Shown: in pieces, positions 47,616-59,860 of the stretch
Layout of the letters: the number at the start of each line of letters is the position of its first letter
Position numbering within the stretch: the first letter of the stretch is position 1
Assembly (NCBI GenBank): GCA_032622095.1
Contig: CP136061.1
Span: 13,531,287-13,595,286, forward strand
DNA: 64,000 nucleotides
Origin: Siphonodentalium dalli
Lineage: Eukaryota > Mollusca > Scaphopoda > Gadilida > Siphonodentaliidae
Reading direction: 5' to 3'
Made by a program: the position numbers and the translations under genes
The notes under the pieces: model-generated
Databases searched by the model: none
Told to the model about the DNA's origin: nothing
What the model saw: the letters and a program-made list of their open reading frames with translations, nothing else

Positions 47616-48960
47616 AGTATCTGTTCGGACATATACACCATCGCGATTTTGGACAGTGCACTGTTAATCATCGTGCACGATAAAATACCTATGGCGGTTC
47701 GTACGAAGTTTGGAATTGAAGGAATCACAAGACCTTTTTCTGGCTTTCAGTGTATAGGCCTAAAATTTGTTCTTTACGGGAGAACTGGTCTGTCCATAGG
47801 GCCGTGTGCTAACTCCCGAAACCACACTTAAAATAACAAATTGCTTTATATCTGTTATTGGACCAGATGTGTAACTGACGAACTGAAGCCATTACATCCT
47901 TTTCATAGGATCAACTTTCTAAATACAAATACAATTTCAGAACCGGACTTAGTAAATAATTTCCAAATAAATGATTCCTTCTGTGTTATGAAGCTTGTAC
48001 GATAAGTAAAATATACACACACTTAAATGAACAGGATATATGACATAGTTACATAGTTTCACATGTCAACATCACTTTAATGAAAAGACATGTTAACCGC
48101 ACAAACAATTTAATATGTGGATATTTTGATTGTATACCTATATATATATGGGAAGGCCCACATGTTATATCTGCCATCACGATAACAATCTGTACGCATG
48201 GAAACTTTGGGCACAATCCCAGCTGGTGTACCCAAAAATGATAACTGGTGTACTATATATAAATAGGCGTTTAGCTAATCATATGTATAGGTTGTAATTA
48301 ATTAATTACTTACTAACAACAACATAAGTAGCGTTATGTGTTATACAGATTGCGAACTCCAAATCCCTGTACATGCATAAAAGACATTAACATATATTTC
48401 TAATAATATGGGATCACGATTTGTGGCCGACATTCAATGTCTGCCATTTAGTCAGTCTGCCCGTCCGTCTGTTTGCATCTGATTTCCGCGGGAGATCTTT
48501 ATATGTCTCACCTGGATGCCATTACATTGTGTATACCGATATTTAATGTGATAAAATACAATTATATATTTTAACGTGGGAATCTCTAAAATATAGGAAT
48601 TCATTCGGCCACTGCGATCTCGGATGAATCAGATACCTCCCGTTGACAACAAGGGCACCTCCGATGTTTTTATAAACATAATAACCTGACCACGACTGTT
48701 GTGGGATTTAAAGTTGTAAATGTTGGGCTTTGTATTTGGACACCATGGCGTAAGCAATTCGTGAGATTCAGTATTCTCTGCAATTTTATTTACACTATTT
48801 AATTTTTGACTGGCTAAAGCTGCTCTGACGGCAGACTATCTGTTCATCATTAGCATAATATAAGCTTCCGGTGAGCAATGCATGCTATCTTGTTTGTGGG
48901 CCCAGAACACTGTAGTATCACCATTGCTCATTCTGAATATGGGCTCCATAAACCAAATCT
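47616..48960. repeat. Segmental duplication, modules B'-C'-A''
   Basis: B' (47620-47960), C' (48375-48560) and A'' (48560-48960) repeat the modules of 45541-46795 in the same order. About 410 bp (47960-48370) of unmatched sequence is inserted between B' and C'. A'' is directly followed by the second 33-bp array, just as the first array directly precedes A. Confidence 0.75.
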
Positions 48961-49590
48961 ACGATCTGTCGATACTAACGTTTACCGAAAGACACAATTT
49001 GTTGATACAAACGTTTTCTGAAAGACACGATCTGTCGATACAAAGTTTTCTGAAAAACACGATCTGTCGATACAAACGTTTCCGGAAAAACACAGTCTGT
49101 TGAAACAAACGTTTACTGAAAGACACGATCTGTCGATAAAAAACGTTTACTGTAAGACACGATCTGTCGATACAAGCGTTAACTAAAAGGCACAGTCTGT
49201 CGATTCAAACGTTTACTGAGAGACACGATCTGTCAATACAAACGTTTACCGAATGACACGATCTGTCAATGCAAACGTTTACCGAAAGGCACGATCGGTC
49301 GATACAAACGTTTACCAAAAGGCACGATCTGTCAATACAAACGTTTACCGAAAGGCACGATCTGTCAATACAAACGTTTACCGAATGACACGATCTGTCG
49401 AAACAAACTTTTAGCGAAAGGCACGATCTGTCAATACAAACGTGTACTGAAAGGCACGATCTGTCGATACAAACGTTTAACGAAAGGTGCGATCTGTCGA
49501 TAAAAACGTTTACTGAAAGGCACGACCTGTCGATACAAACGTTTACTGAAAGACGCGATCTGTCGATACAAATATTTACCGAAAGGCACG
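48957..49590. repeat. 33-bp minisatellite, array 2
   Basis: About 19 units of the same 33-bp repeat as array 1. The minus strand is open through most of the array (49205-49798), giving an 11-residue repeat like CIDRSCLSVNV. No start-to-domain organisation, signal peptide or known motif supports a real protein. Confidence 0.9.
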
Positions 49591-49699
49591 ATGGAAACAC
49601 AGAACTATTTATAAATTTAGTTGAAATTGTTGAGGGATGTTGGCTCGACCTTAACCAAGCTGATCTCCTCGGAAATGAGTTGAACAACGTCGCTATGAC

Positions 49700-50060
49700 A
49701 ACGTTGGTGCCACGCCGATGGGGTGAAAATGGCGTGTGAACCATTTTTGATAACGGTAATTTTGGCCAATTGATTGTATCCGTGAGTGCTGCGCCCAAAA
49801 TACCCGCTTTGAACAGCCTATCCCAGCCATCACCACTGTGGGTACCAACCGGAATCGGTGAAAATGGGGGATGAACGATTTTTGAGAACGGTTAGTATTT
49901 CGGCCAATTTGACGAAAATGGTGGGTGGACCGCCAAAAATACCACTACCCAGCGATCACCCCCGGTGGTGCCACCCCGACGGGGTAAAATAGGGTATGAC
50001 CATTTTCGAGAACGGTAAAGATTTCGGCACATTTGAGGGCATTATTTGGTCGCTCTCGCC
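49700..50060. repeat. ~130-bp tandem repeat, three units
   Basis: Units starting near 49708, 49840 and 49965 share GGTGCCACSCCGAYGGGGT, ATGAACCATTTTTGA-like, GAGAACGGTAA and TTTCGGCCAATTTGA words. The spacing is 125-132 bp. Confidence 0.7.
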
Positions 50061-50069
50061 ATATACCAC

Positions 50070-50960
50070 TAGAAACACCCCTACCCACACCATTATTCCC
50101 TGTTTTTTAACACTGAATATTCCTATCAAATATAAATATAGTAATTATAAGAGTCAAAATTTAGACAATTCCATTTAGATGTAAAGAACAAATGCATGAT
50201 AAACATGAGTCGACTACAGTACACTCTAGGTTATACAATGTAGTCCAATCAATGCTCAAGATATAAAACAACCTGGCGGCAGTATCATCGTAAAGAGATT
50301 AACTAAAGTCTTATATGCCATACTACTGTAATATACATGTATCGTATACATGGTATAGTTTGATTTAATTTTGAATTATTATAGAAACATTGCTGGTTCG
50401 TTTCCAATGGTATACATTCATGGCATTTAAAATTGGTTATATCGTTCATCACATGTTTTGCCACCATAATTGGAACAAATGTGAGATAATAAGACATCAT
50501 TAGATCACGAAAAATACGCATGTATGTAATGCTTAGTTAAAAAAAAGTCACATCGGTTTTCATGTGTCGTTATCGTCATTAGTCAGTTGATGGACTGGAC
50601 ATATATTTATTCATATTCGTATTAAGATATTAATTTACTTACAATATTTGAATTAACATTATAGATGTCATCAAATTGTAGATGCATAGGGGATTGGAAT
50701 ACTAGTTAATCAGTACAGTGTCAGATATTTTTGATGAAAAACTGTGTTTATACTAATAAATGGAGTATATGATTGGAGTGTGATCGGACCACCCATTTGG
50801 CTTGTATTGATCACTTATTTTGTTGGTGTATCATGAAGCTGGTGGGTATTAGAAGTAAAACTGAAAACGAAATAGCATAGGAAATGGAGGAATTTTAAAA
50901 GTGTTGTGTAGCATTTGCAACTATTCATTCTGAATTTCAAAATATTCTCCCATGCACCAG
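50070..50960. other. No recognisable feature
   Basis: AT-rich intron sequence with short frames only. Confidence 0.4.
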
Positions 50961-51002
50961 CCCAAATCATAGGCGACCCGGTGATTCCGGGGGCTTATTC
51001 CA

Positions 51003-51343
51003 TGAATGTGAATGTATTTTGCCCCGGATACAAATTTTATCGGATCGCCGAGCCCGTGCGACGCCAGCTTCGCGCATGCGCAGACGAGATCTCGGAAACG
51101 GGTGGAGCTATCGACTTGAAATTTGCTATGTGAATGTATCTTGCCCCGGATACGAATTTTATTGGGTCGCCGAGCCCGTGCGACGCCAGCTTCGCGCATG
51201 CGCAGACCAGATCCCGGAAACGGGTTGAGCTATCTACTTGAAATTTGGGTTTTGAATAGCCTGGACAACGTCGGGCTTGGTAGAGCTATCGACTTGAAAT
51301 TTGGTTTTTGAATAGCCCGGACAACGTCGGGCTCATCGGCTAG
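51003..51343 (+). mobile_element. Helitron-like unit A with internal tandem repeats
   Basis: Two ~118-bp units (about 51006-51128 and 51129-51240) share TTGCCCCGGATACAAATTTT and GCGACGCCAGCTTCGCGCAT-like words. Two copies of a ~50-bp block with TTGAATAGCCCGGACAACGT follow. The end is a hairpin (AGCCCG/CGGGCT) followed after 6 bases by CTAG (51340-51343). The left boundary is uncertain. Confidence 0.45.
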
Positions 51344-51978
51344 TCTATTATATATTTTGGGAAATCTGTCTGTCTGTGTGTGTGTTCGCGATGGACTCGA
51401 AAACGGCCGAGCCGATTTCGATGAAACTTGATATGTGGAGGTACTTTCGGCCGTGGAGTGGCATGGGCCTATTAATTTGCCTGTGCGACGTGACCTTGAC
51501 CTTAAAATAGGGTAATTGTAAGGTCGAACGCCCGACTATCACGGGATTTCGATGAAAATTAGTGTCTGTGGATACTTTCGTATGGGGAGTGTCGTAAGCC
51601 TATTAGTTTGCCCGTGCGACGTGACCTTGAACTTGAAACCGGGTCAATTCAAGGTCAAATCGCGAATTTTTATGGGATTTCGACGAAATTTGATACGTGG
51701 GGTTACTTTTGTCCACTGGGTGTTTTGGACGGGTCGAGTCGTGACCCCGACCTGACCTTGACCTTCAAAATGATCAATTCGAGGTCAAATTGGGTAAAAC
51801 CGGATGGATTTCGACGGGTACTTTTGTCGGGTACTTTTGTCCGGGCAGTGTTTTCGACGGGTCAAATCGTGACCCCACCTGACCTTGACTTTCAAAATGG
51901 ACAATTCAAGGTCAAATCGCGCAATTCGCCGAAAAGCAGAGAGGAAACAGCCCGGACGAAGTCGGGTCCACCTGCTAG
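51344..51978 (+). mobile_element. Helitron-like unit B
   Basis: The unit starts TCTATTATATATTTTGGGAA directly after the CTAG of unit A, then has a CTGTCTGTGTGTGTG stretch, GGCCGAGCCGATTTCGATGA and several GTGACCTTGACCTT words. It ends with a CCCGGAC-GAA-GTCGGG hairpin, CCACCTG and CTAG (51975-51978). It is the inverted relative of 39012-39635. Confidence 0.55.
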
Positions 51979-52341
51979 TATATCTAATATATATTTTGGG
52001 ACTTCCGTTTGTTTGTTTGTTTATCTGTCTGTTAGTTATGGCCGGAAAAACTGCTTGACGGATTTTGACGAAATTTGATACCTAGGGGTAATTTTTTCCA
52101 GGGATGGGTTTGGACGTGTCAAATCGTGACCCTGACCTGACCTAGACCTTCAAAAAGGTCAATGCAAGGTCAAATCGGGTAAGACAGACATATTTCGACG
52201 AAATTTGATACCTAGAGTTACTTTTGTCCGGGGGTGATTTGGACATGTCACATCGTGACCCCGAACAGACATTGACCTTCAAAATGGTCAATTCAAGGTC
52301 AAATTGCGCAATTCGCCAAAAAACAGAGGGGGAACAGCTAG
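51979..52341 (+). mobile_element. Helitron-like unit C
   Basis: It begins immediately after the CTAG of unit B (TATATCTAATATATATTTTG), with TTTGTTTGTTTGTTTATCTG, GACGGATTTTGACGAAATTT and GACCTTCAAAATGG words, and ends GAACAGCTAG at 52341. The terminal hairpin is weak here. A further TATTATATGTTTTGGG follows, like the start of another unit. Confidence 0.5.
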
Positions 52342-52530
52342 TATTATATGTTTTGGGTTGTAACCAAATATATCAATCAGAATGAGTATTTTATATTGTA
52401 TTTGTAATAATCAAATTCAGAAGCATTTGTATTATAATCAAATACGTTAGGCATGAAATCGTTCCATCCCTGAAATGAATGGGATAATCAAGTTAGTAAA
52501 GTTGTAATGTTAATTCAGTTAGGTAAGTAC

Positions 52531-52827
52531 CTTGGTAGTATGCAATTTCATTTTGAATCTTTCGAAAAAATACCAGTCGCTCTCCTTCTTATATTCACAC
52601 AATTTAATATATTTTGTTGCTGCATCAGATCCAAAGGAAACAAAATTTTCATCGCAGTCAAACAGAACATTGGTTGGAGTTTTGTTTGAGAGAATTTGTC
52701 CATCCCATTTATTGCGGACAATGTTGGGTGGATCAGTCTTCAAATCCTCTTCGAAGCAGAAGGCATAACCAGAATATGTTGTTCCGAAATCTATCGCAGC
52801 CGTTACAGGTTTCTTAATGTTAGACAT
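52531..52827 (-). CDS. HSPA12-like protein, first coding exon (exon A)
   Basis: The ATG (52825-52827) is preceded in frame by a TAG 24 bases upstream (52852-52854), which fixes the start. The 99 codons begin MSNIKKPVTAAIDFGTTYSG; residues 13-20 (DFGTTYSG) are the phosphate-1 ATP-binding loop of the HSP70/actin fold. GYAFCFEEDL and the later SDWYFFERFKMKLH block are typical of HSPA12 N-termini. The donor GTACTT starts at 52530, after Lys99, in phase 0, and exon B continues the reading frame. HSPA12 proteins are cytosolic, distantly HSP70-related ATPases. No disabling change is seen in this exon. Confidence 0.9.
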
Positions 52828-52897
52828 GACACAGCTACCGTTCTTTCCTCTCTATGAATGTATCCAAGGGTTGAAGGTGACTTAAAATTGCATAAAT
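52828..52897 (-). other. 5' UTR of the HSPA12-like gene and upstream splice acceptor
   Basis: Seventy bases of untranslated sequence precede the ATG. At 52898-52900 the minus strand reads CAG after a pyrimidine-rich tract (GTTTCTGTTTTCAG), so a further non-coding exon probably lies upstream, to the right. It was not identified. Confidence 0.6.
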
Positions 52898-53280
52898 CTG
52901 AAAACAGAAACAACACATTTAAGTAAGTGTACGATCAAGTATGTTGCTAACAGGGTGAATACAATGTATTTTCGGGGGTTAAAGTTAATAAATTACACGG
53001 TCAATATGGACGGCGTGTTTAATGGTGAAAGATTAATAACTCTACATGCGCGTATTATTATCTAATGGCAAAATTACCAAATCTGCCCCATTTCGATCAT
53101 GCCCCCACAAATCGGCCACAATTGTATATAGTGTGTATAGTCACATTATTCCTTAGTTTAATGTGAGATCGAAATTCTTGTGATTTTGATCGCTTTCTCA
53201 ACATGACCTGAATGTCCTACCCAAAAGGAATATGTTCTACTCGAACAACCTATATAATAATACCTATTTTATTTCTTTAT

Positions 53281-53850
53281 GCCATGGCAGATGACCTAGG
53301 GGCGTCTGCGGCGCATAAGATACTATGAATGGCGGGATGGGGTGGTGGGTGAGCGCTTACATATATTATTTCTTTATGCCACGGCAGATATTCTAGGGGC
53401 GCCTGCAATATTATTAAACCATTCACCACACGAACCGAAACAACATATCATCTCATTTATCAATATTTGACCATAGTAAACAAGTGCTGATCAGTCGCTG
53501 AACTTGAAATCGGAGCGCTTTTAATTACACGGACCAGTACAGCCGCTGGGTTGATCGTCGTAATGTTTGTTACATTATAATACCACCCCATCCCTCCACC
53601 CATAGTATCTTATGCACCACAGGCTCTCGTGTACTGGTAAGTACCCACCCACCACCCCATCCCGCCATCCATAGTATCTTATGTGCCGCAGGCGCTCGTA
53701 TATAGGTAAGTACCCATCCACCACCCCATCCCTCCACCCATAGTATCTTATGCGCCACAGGCGCTCGTATACTGGTAAGTACCAACCCACCACCTCATCC
53801 CGCCACCCATAGTATCTTAAGTGCCGCAGGCGCTCGTATACTGGTAAGTA
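53281..53850. repeat. 69-bp minisatellite and an inverted unit
   Basis: CATAGTATCTTA begins at 53601, 53670, 53739 and 53808, a strict 69-bp period. Units share CCACCCCATCC, GCGCTCGTATACTGGTAAGT and ATGCGCCRCAGG. An inverted version of the unit lies at about 53300-53360 (GCGCATAAGATACTATGAAT), with related sequence to 53410. Since 69 is a multiple of 3, the minus strand stays open as 23-residue repeats. Confidence 0.85.
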
Positions 53851-56800
53851 TCAACATATCGTTTTCCAATGAGCGTCATTCACGTATGACTAAGTACCAT
53901 CTAATGGTTTTCGGAGCAGCGATATATTCATTGTTGAAATCTAAGAGAGAGGTAACTGGCCAATGTTGATTGGGGATTAGCACGAACCAGGTGTCTGCTA
54001 ATTAACTTAAAGCAGACATACCATTACATATATGGCAAAAACGTTGTCGATACACAGTTGTGGTTGATGTAAGGTTAAGTGACCAATTTTGAATGGGGAT
54101 TTCAATGCAAATCTAGGCAGCAAAAGTTATATGTGTAACAGTTGTCTGGTAACTAAAGCAGGCAACTCATTACATTGACAGATTATTTAACTGGCGGCTG
54201 GGTTTGTTAACTTGTCATTGTGTCTTTAATAAATTCATTTTTGAGAATTATCTACATAGAACGTTATATGGTTAATAGAACACTAGTCAGTTAATTATTT
54301 GTTGTGCTGGTTATTCGATTCGACTGAACACATAAGGACACAGACAAAATGAAAACAAGGCAAATAAATACATGTACGGAAATGAACACATGCAAGATCA
54401 CAAATGGCATGTACACTAAGACTCACACAGACAAACAAAATAAAATCAAATACACAATCAACAGTCAAATGTTTTCTGATTGATGAACTACGTGCAATTG
54501 AAGTCACAGCCTTCGTTTTATTTACTTATGTGTACACGTTAGCACAAGAACTGCCAATGACAGGAATTGGCCAACTATTAAATATGGTTGTTTAATACTG
54601 CTGTAAAAGTGTTGTTTCATTTCATTGACATGCCCAAACTTGCAACTTTCAATGCGCTTGTCTAACTAACCAGTAGCCATTTGCATGCCAGTTAGCAATT
54701 CTTAATATAAAGATATATAACTGGGTAAGGAGGGTAGGAATATTTTTGTTTGCCAAGATCGGCCTTCAACTCAAATTTGAGACCCATCTCGTTTCTTCAT
54801 ATATTATAATTCATACACAAAGGAATTGCGAAAAATAATGGGGTTGTCCCTTTCACCCTGCAGGTATTGTTAATATCCCGTACTGTGCAACATAGACTCA
54901 AAGTATTCTATGCAATTTCGCCCTCTCTGAAAACACGTTTGAAATGTCTCAGTGAATTGCCGATTTACCCTGTACTTCTTCCTTCGCGACATAAGTCGAT
55001 CACCAGCACTTAGTTGAATGATCGTGCATGGATTCCCGGTTGGCTTGCTCTTTTCGGATGAAGTCTATCAATTTGTAGATGTTTGGATGTGAGTCAAATA
55101 CAGAACATAGACATTGTAAAACATAATACTGACAACGAAAGACAGAGCGCAGACAGACAATGTAAGCCAGAACACAGCAAATGTAACGCACATGCAACCA
55201 CAGCGTGAGACACAACATCAACATAACCCATACCACAGTCAACACGACAAAGCACAGAACCAGCCAATAGAACCAACAGCAAATACATCACATACACCCG
55301 ATTTAGAAAGTATGAATGGAAATATTATTGAACTTGAGAACAACGCGTCTATCCAAGAGGATTAGATATATATATTTTGTTACGAATTTTTATTTTGCAG
55401 AAAGAACGAGAAAGGAGGAAAGACAAACATTCACACACCCAATTCATTCTCTCAATCCAAGGCTTGGAAGAGTGAGAATCGTTCATGCCCTGGCCTACTT
55501 TCTTACATGTGACATGTAATTATAAAATATTTATAGGTACACAGTGTACTTGGATAATTGTAACAAAGAGTGTTCAGGTTAAAAGTAAATTTGAGGCTAC
55601 GATGGTATATTTTTTCTCTCCAGAAAATGGGCTTTATTTTGCTACAACAATGCTGATATGAACAATTTATTATTCTTTATCGTTCAACATACGCGAATGT
55701 CTTCGCATATTGTCCAAAACGGGAGTGTTTTTAAATGTACAATTTAATGTAAGAGTCGTTTTTAGCGTAAATAATGCCATGTTGGCATTGATGATGGTAC
55801 ACATAAAACTTTCCCGTATGAAATCGATGTTGTATTTACAAATAACAAATAAGATGACGTATTCAGGGGGGGGGGGGTTCTGCAAAAACAGTTCCGTATA
55901 TAGGGCCGGGTGGGTGGGTATGGGCATGTAATTTTGTTCCAAAATGTTTTTTTTTTCTTCAAAAACATTACAAGTACTGACCATGTAATGTTGTTTGTAA
56001 GCGTACTAGTGCCATTGTTGATACAGGACTATATAGGCAGCTATAGTGACTCTTTAGCAACAATCTGGATTTCACAGAATCCCGGCCCACTTTACAGTGG
56101 ACCACCGTAATAGTGTTCAGGAAAGTTATGATCAATGGAAGAAATATGTAGTGACACAAGTAATATATTACCTGAATAAAATTAATAAAACAAAAAACTG
56201 TATCACAAATTGGATACTATATGGTGAATACTCCATGATGACTAGATATCATTAACCTGATTGTTGCATACCAAGAAATTGAAAAGGGTATCTCATAAAT
56301 TTCTAATTTCTGAAATACTGTCTTGTTCTAACATGTAATCAAATTCATTCCTTCTGGTTATTTCTCATCTTGAATGATTGCAAGTAATGTTAATGTGCAA
56401 CAATTATCCACATAAAACTGAATAGGTTATGATGAATGATCTTTAATTACTGTTTACTGCTCAGACAATCCCAACTGAATGTGATGGTATTCTCATTGAA
56501 TTTCGGAACTTCATTTTGGAGATTTAGTGCTCAACAAGACTAAACTGAAATACTAATTGTATTCTGGTATCACTTACATATAGATGAACTGAATTAATGT
56601 GATGCATTCAGATGCTTTGAGAAATGACATTCTTCAATGTCGTAAAAGTTAAAGTTATAATAACCATATATCTATGTGTATACTTAACCAAAAACAATTC
56701 CCCTTCCCAGCCCCACCCTGGTGGATAAGACTAAGTTCTTTGGTCATGCACAAATCATTGTGCAACCACTGACATGTTTACCACTATTTACACTGGCCAG

Positions 56801-57100
56801 TGTTATTAGATACAACACACTCGATATATTGATGTTATAATGGGGTCTAGGGCGATGTGTTTACCAATTAAGCATGGTATTGCTAGAGTCTTAAATACTC
56901 TTAATGGAACACAGCAAGAGTTTGCATAAAAAGGATAGTGGAATGGAATTGAAAGGCAGTTAACACAGTTATTGAAGAACTGCTAAAAAAACCTCTGAAA
57001 TTTTGATAAAAACATGGGTCCCAAAAATTTGGAGGACACAAATTGCACAAATGGGGTCGGAAATTTTTTTTGGACCCTAGATGTGCATTTTCCGAGACCC
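53851..57100. other. No recognisable gene
   Basis: Ordinary AT-rich sequence. A run of 12 G lies at 55866-55877. Frames at 54404-54595, 55316-55519 and 55670-55984 resemble no known family. Confidence 0.4.
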
Positions 57101-57128
57101 CCCTGATTTATTGTCAAAAAAGAAACAG

Positions 57129-57920
57129 CTGAATTGACGTTCAGTGAATTTGGGGCGTCCACGCGTTGTATATATACAAGTGATCTTCTAATAATTTAGC
57201 GTTTACGTAACTGACTTGTTACATGGATCATGTAACGGAATTTGTCAAGACTATTGATGTACATCACATGTATTTGGCCTAAAACAATAATAAAAATATA
57301 TAAAGGTATGTATCAAGGCCGTTAGTGGAAATAGGGGGTCAAAAATTTATTAGTTAGTACCCGAAACGTCCGTCCAATGAAAAATAAAAATATCAAATAA
57401 TCCAACCCCTAAATCACCGAAGTTATACGTTTGTCATCAAACTAAATATCCCTATTGTCAAACAGACGTTGTGTCATGAAATACAGCTGATTTGGGTGTG
57501 GTACTCAACTTACATCGAGTTTAATAACGATTTTTGTCTTTTTTTCGTCAGTTTTACAGATTACTTTTCGCGGAAGACGTTTCGGGTACCTACCAAATAA
57601 ATTTGATTTATCAACTTTAAATGTTTTTCTATGTTCACTTATCTCAAATACGACGACGAACAAACGTTTTTTAAACTATGATTATTTGGTCACATAGTGC
57701 TTCTATTGCAGATCAATACAAAATAAAACGTTGCTTTTGTAGAGAAAAATGCTGACGTCTATCAATAATGAGATAGATACCTTTCCGGGGTTTTTATTAA
57801 ATTTAAAGAACAAATTGGTGCGTAATACCTGTGATGTACAGTACTAGTACGATGTTTTTTCATCACATCACGCTGAATTGACGTTAAATGAATTTGAGAC
57901 TGACACGCCGCTATGCCGCT
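57129..57920. repeat. Diverged direct and inverted repeats
   Basis: GCTGAATTGACGTTCAGTGA (57129) recurs as GCTGAATTGACGTTAAATGA (57870). GTACCCGAAACGTC (57355) recurs inverted as GACGTTTCGGGTAC (57577). The whole may be an old mobile element with subterminal repeats. Confidence 0.45.
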
Positions 57921-59460
57921 ATACTGTCTGCGACACCCGCACATTTTATATAACAACGACGTTGTTATTCTTCAATATTTTGTTTCAATTAAGGAAGTTG
58001 TTACACAGGTTCCACAAAGTAATTTGCCGCCAGGGTCCGGACAAGTACTCCAGAGTATCAACAGTTTGGTAATCCAAACATGACAAGACTTAGTACAGAA
58101 CCTACAATGACCATATCCACGAATTCGACTATGAGTGGTATACAGTTATGATAGCAGTGAACGAAATGTAGTAATCATATGAATAGTGTACGAATGAGCC
58201 AATGCCTCCCATTAGATTTTTGTTTGCATACAAAATAGAACATGATACAGTGATACGAATAATACATTTATATATCTATATATCAATACAACCGTACAAT
58301 ATTATTTTACTTCAACTAACTTCTTGATTTATTTTACTTCCTGTTATTAGAGGCATGAGAATAGTCCACTAAGTTAACTGTTAAAAGAGCATACCACGTT
58401 TACGAATTATTGTGAAAACAAATGAGCACACCCCCCCCCTCCCCCACACCCACCCAACACATTCTTCATATTTCTAAATTATATTTCTGATTGATAATAT
58501 CATGTAAACACATGTGTAAATATAGTTTGTAAACGCATTGCTATATGATTTGTATCTTGGAGTTAATATGTAAATAATGATATTGAAAAAAAAAAAAGGT
58601 ACTCCGGTGGAACCTGGGGTGCTTAGATTGTAGGGAAGAGTGAGCACATATGAATCTCTAATATAACGAGCTCAAGAATTTTCAAACCCGTGCACACACT
58701 TCGGACACGTACTTAATCTTTGTTTTAACAAAGAACTACTCTGGACAATGTGCACTCAAAGCTATTTTAATTGAAGAAATGCCCGCGTTTATAACATGTT
58801 TCTGCAACTTAGTAAAATAAACGAGTTGGACAGATAATAGTGTATGCATACAAATGTGTAAAATCAAAGTACGTTTGTTTGGTATTGTGTATGAGGCAAT
58901 GTGATTGGTGTTCCTTATTCCATATTCACCACTCCTAATTCGTCAGATATCAGATAATAACCCGAGTAATCCCAAATTCGTTCAAAACCACTACGGCCAA
59001 ACTGTTTAGGCCGAATTGTTTGGGTCGAGTTTGAAAACGTTGGTCCAAAAGTGGTCCGAATGCTGATCGGGCAAAAACACACTTTTACACATTATATTTA
59101 GAGTCACATTTGGAAACAGTTCTCATTACATCAGGATTCTTGATATGAGAAATAATCATTCACAAGAAGACGGTATGCATCGTCGTCAAGTTGATAAAAA
59201 ATATTTGAAAAACGTTTAAAGCAAAATGGCTGACTCGAAATCACGAAGACATTTCCAGATTAAAATCACAAATATGTCAAACATAGCGCCTTACTTGATC
59301 CAATGACGAAACGAGTTTAACGTTTATGCATTAAAATACTGTAGTTCGTACATTAAACACCACCGGAAGTTATATAATAATCACATATGTATATATCATC
59401 ACCAATAAAACATCTAAATTTAAATTATTTTTGGACAAATTATACTCACGATGACAAATT
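57921..59460. other. No recognisable gene
   Basis: AT-rich, with a C-rich run near 58430-58450 and an A11 run near 58588. The frame at 57878-58072 has no recognised domain. Confidence 0.4.
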
Positions 59461-59467
59461 AAATGTT

Positions 59468-59860
59468 GTGTCCACAGCACCGGTTTACTGAGAATTTTCT
59501 CGCGGGGCGGTTTATGTTCAGCATGGATGAGTCCAATTGGATGTGAAGACGAACGTGTTTGACTGGTTCGTATCTGCAAAGAGATATCGTCCGAAAATAT
59601 CAATAAGCGTACCAGTCTAATCGGGGAAATCGCCCGGTTTAGTGGTTGGTGCATCAATCAGATTAGACTGGTGCGCTTATTTATGTCAGCATCACCTAAT
59701 AGTTGCACATGCTATATGTCTGCGGTAGTGAACCAATCTACCAAGCGCCGCGTCTAGGAATAAACATCCCACATCTAAATGGACTCGTCCGCGATGGTCA
59801 TGAACCGCCCCGCGAGAAAATTTATCAGTAAACCACGGAGTAAACCGGCGCTGTGGACAC
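59468..59860. repeat. Nested palindrome of ~390 bp
   Basis: The outer arm GTGTCCACAGC...TTCTCGCGGGGCGGTT (59468-59512) is matched by AACCGCCCCGCGAGAA...GCTGTGGACAC (59803-59860). An inner arm AATAAGCG(T)ACCAGTCTAAT (about 59600) is matched by ATTAGACTGGTGCGCTTATT (about 59661). This is typical of a foldback or MITE. Confidence 0.65.

Larger units (their letters stand above)
33609..52530 (-). other. Intron of HSPA12-like gene (18.9 kb), filled with repeats
   Basis: The interval lies between the exon A donor (GTACTT, reading from 52530 on the minus strand) and the exon B acceptor. It holds the Penelope-like, Helitron-like and tandem-repeat features listed below. Confidence 0.75.

Noticed and set aside
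49205-49798. A 197-codon minus-strand frame as a real repeat protein
   Set aside because: It lies within the 33-bp minisatellite, whose period keeps frames open by arithmetic. No domain, signal or independent start context supports it.
53570-53793. Gly/Trp-rich 71-72-codon minus-strand frames
   Set aside because: They are products of the 69-bp repeat and are open in two frames at once.
55670-55984. 104-codon minus-strand frame as a gene
   Set aside because: It has no recognised domain, no splice sites fitting a gene model, and overlaps a plus-strand frame of similar quality.
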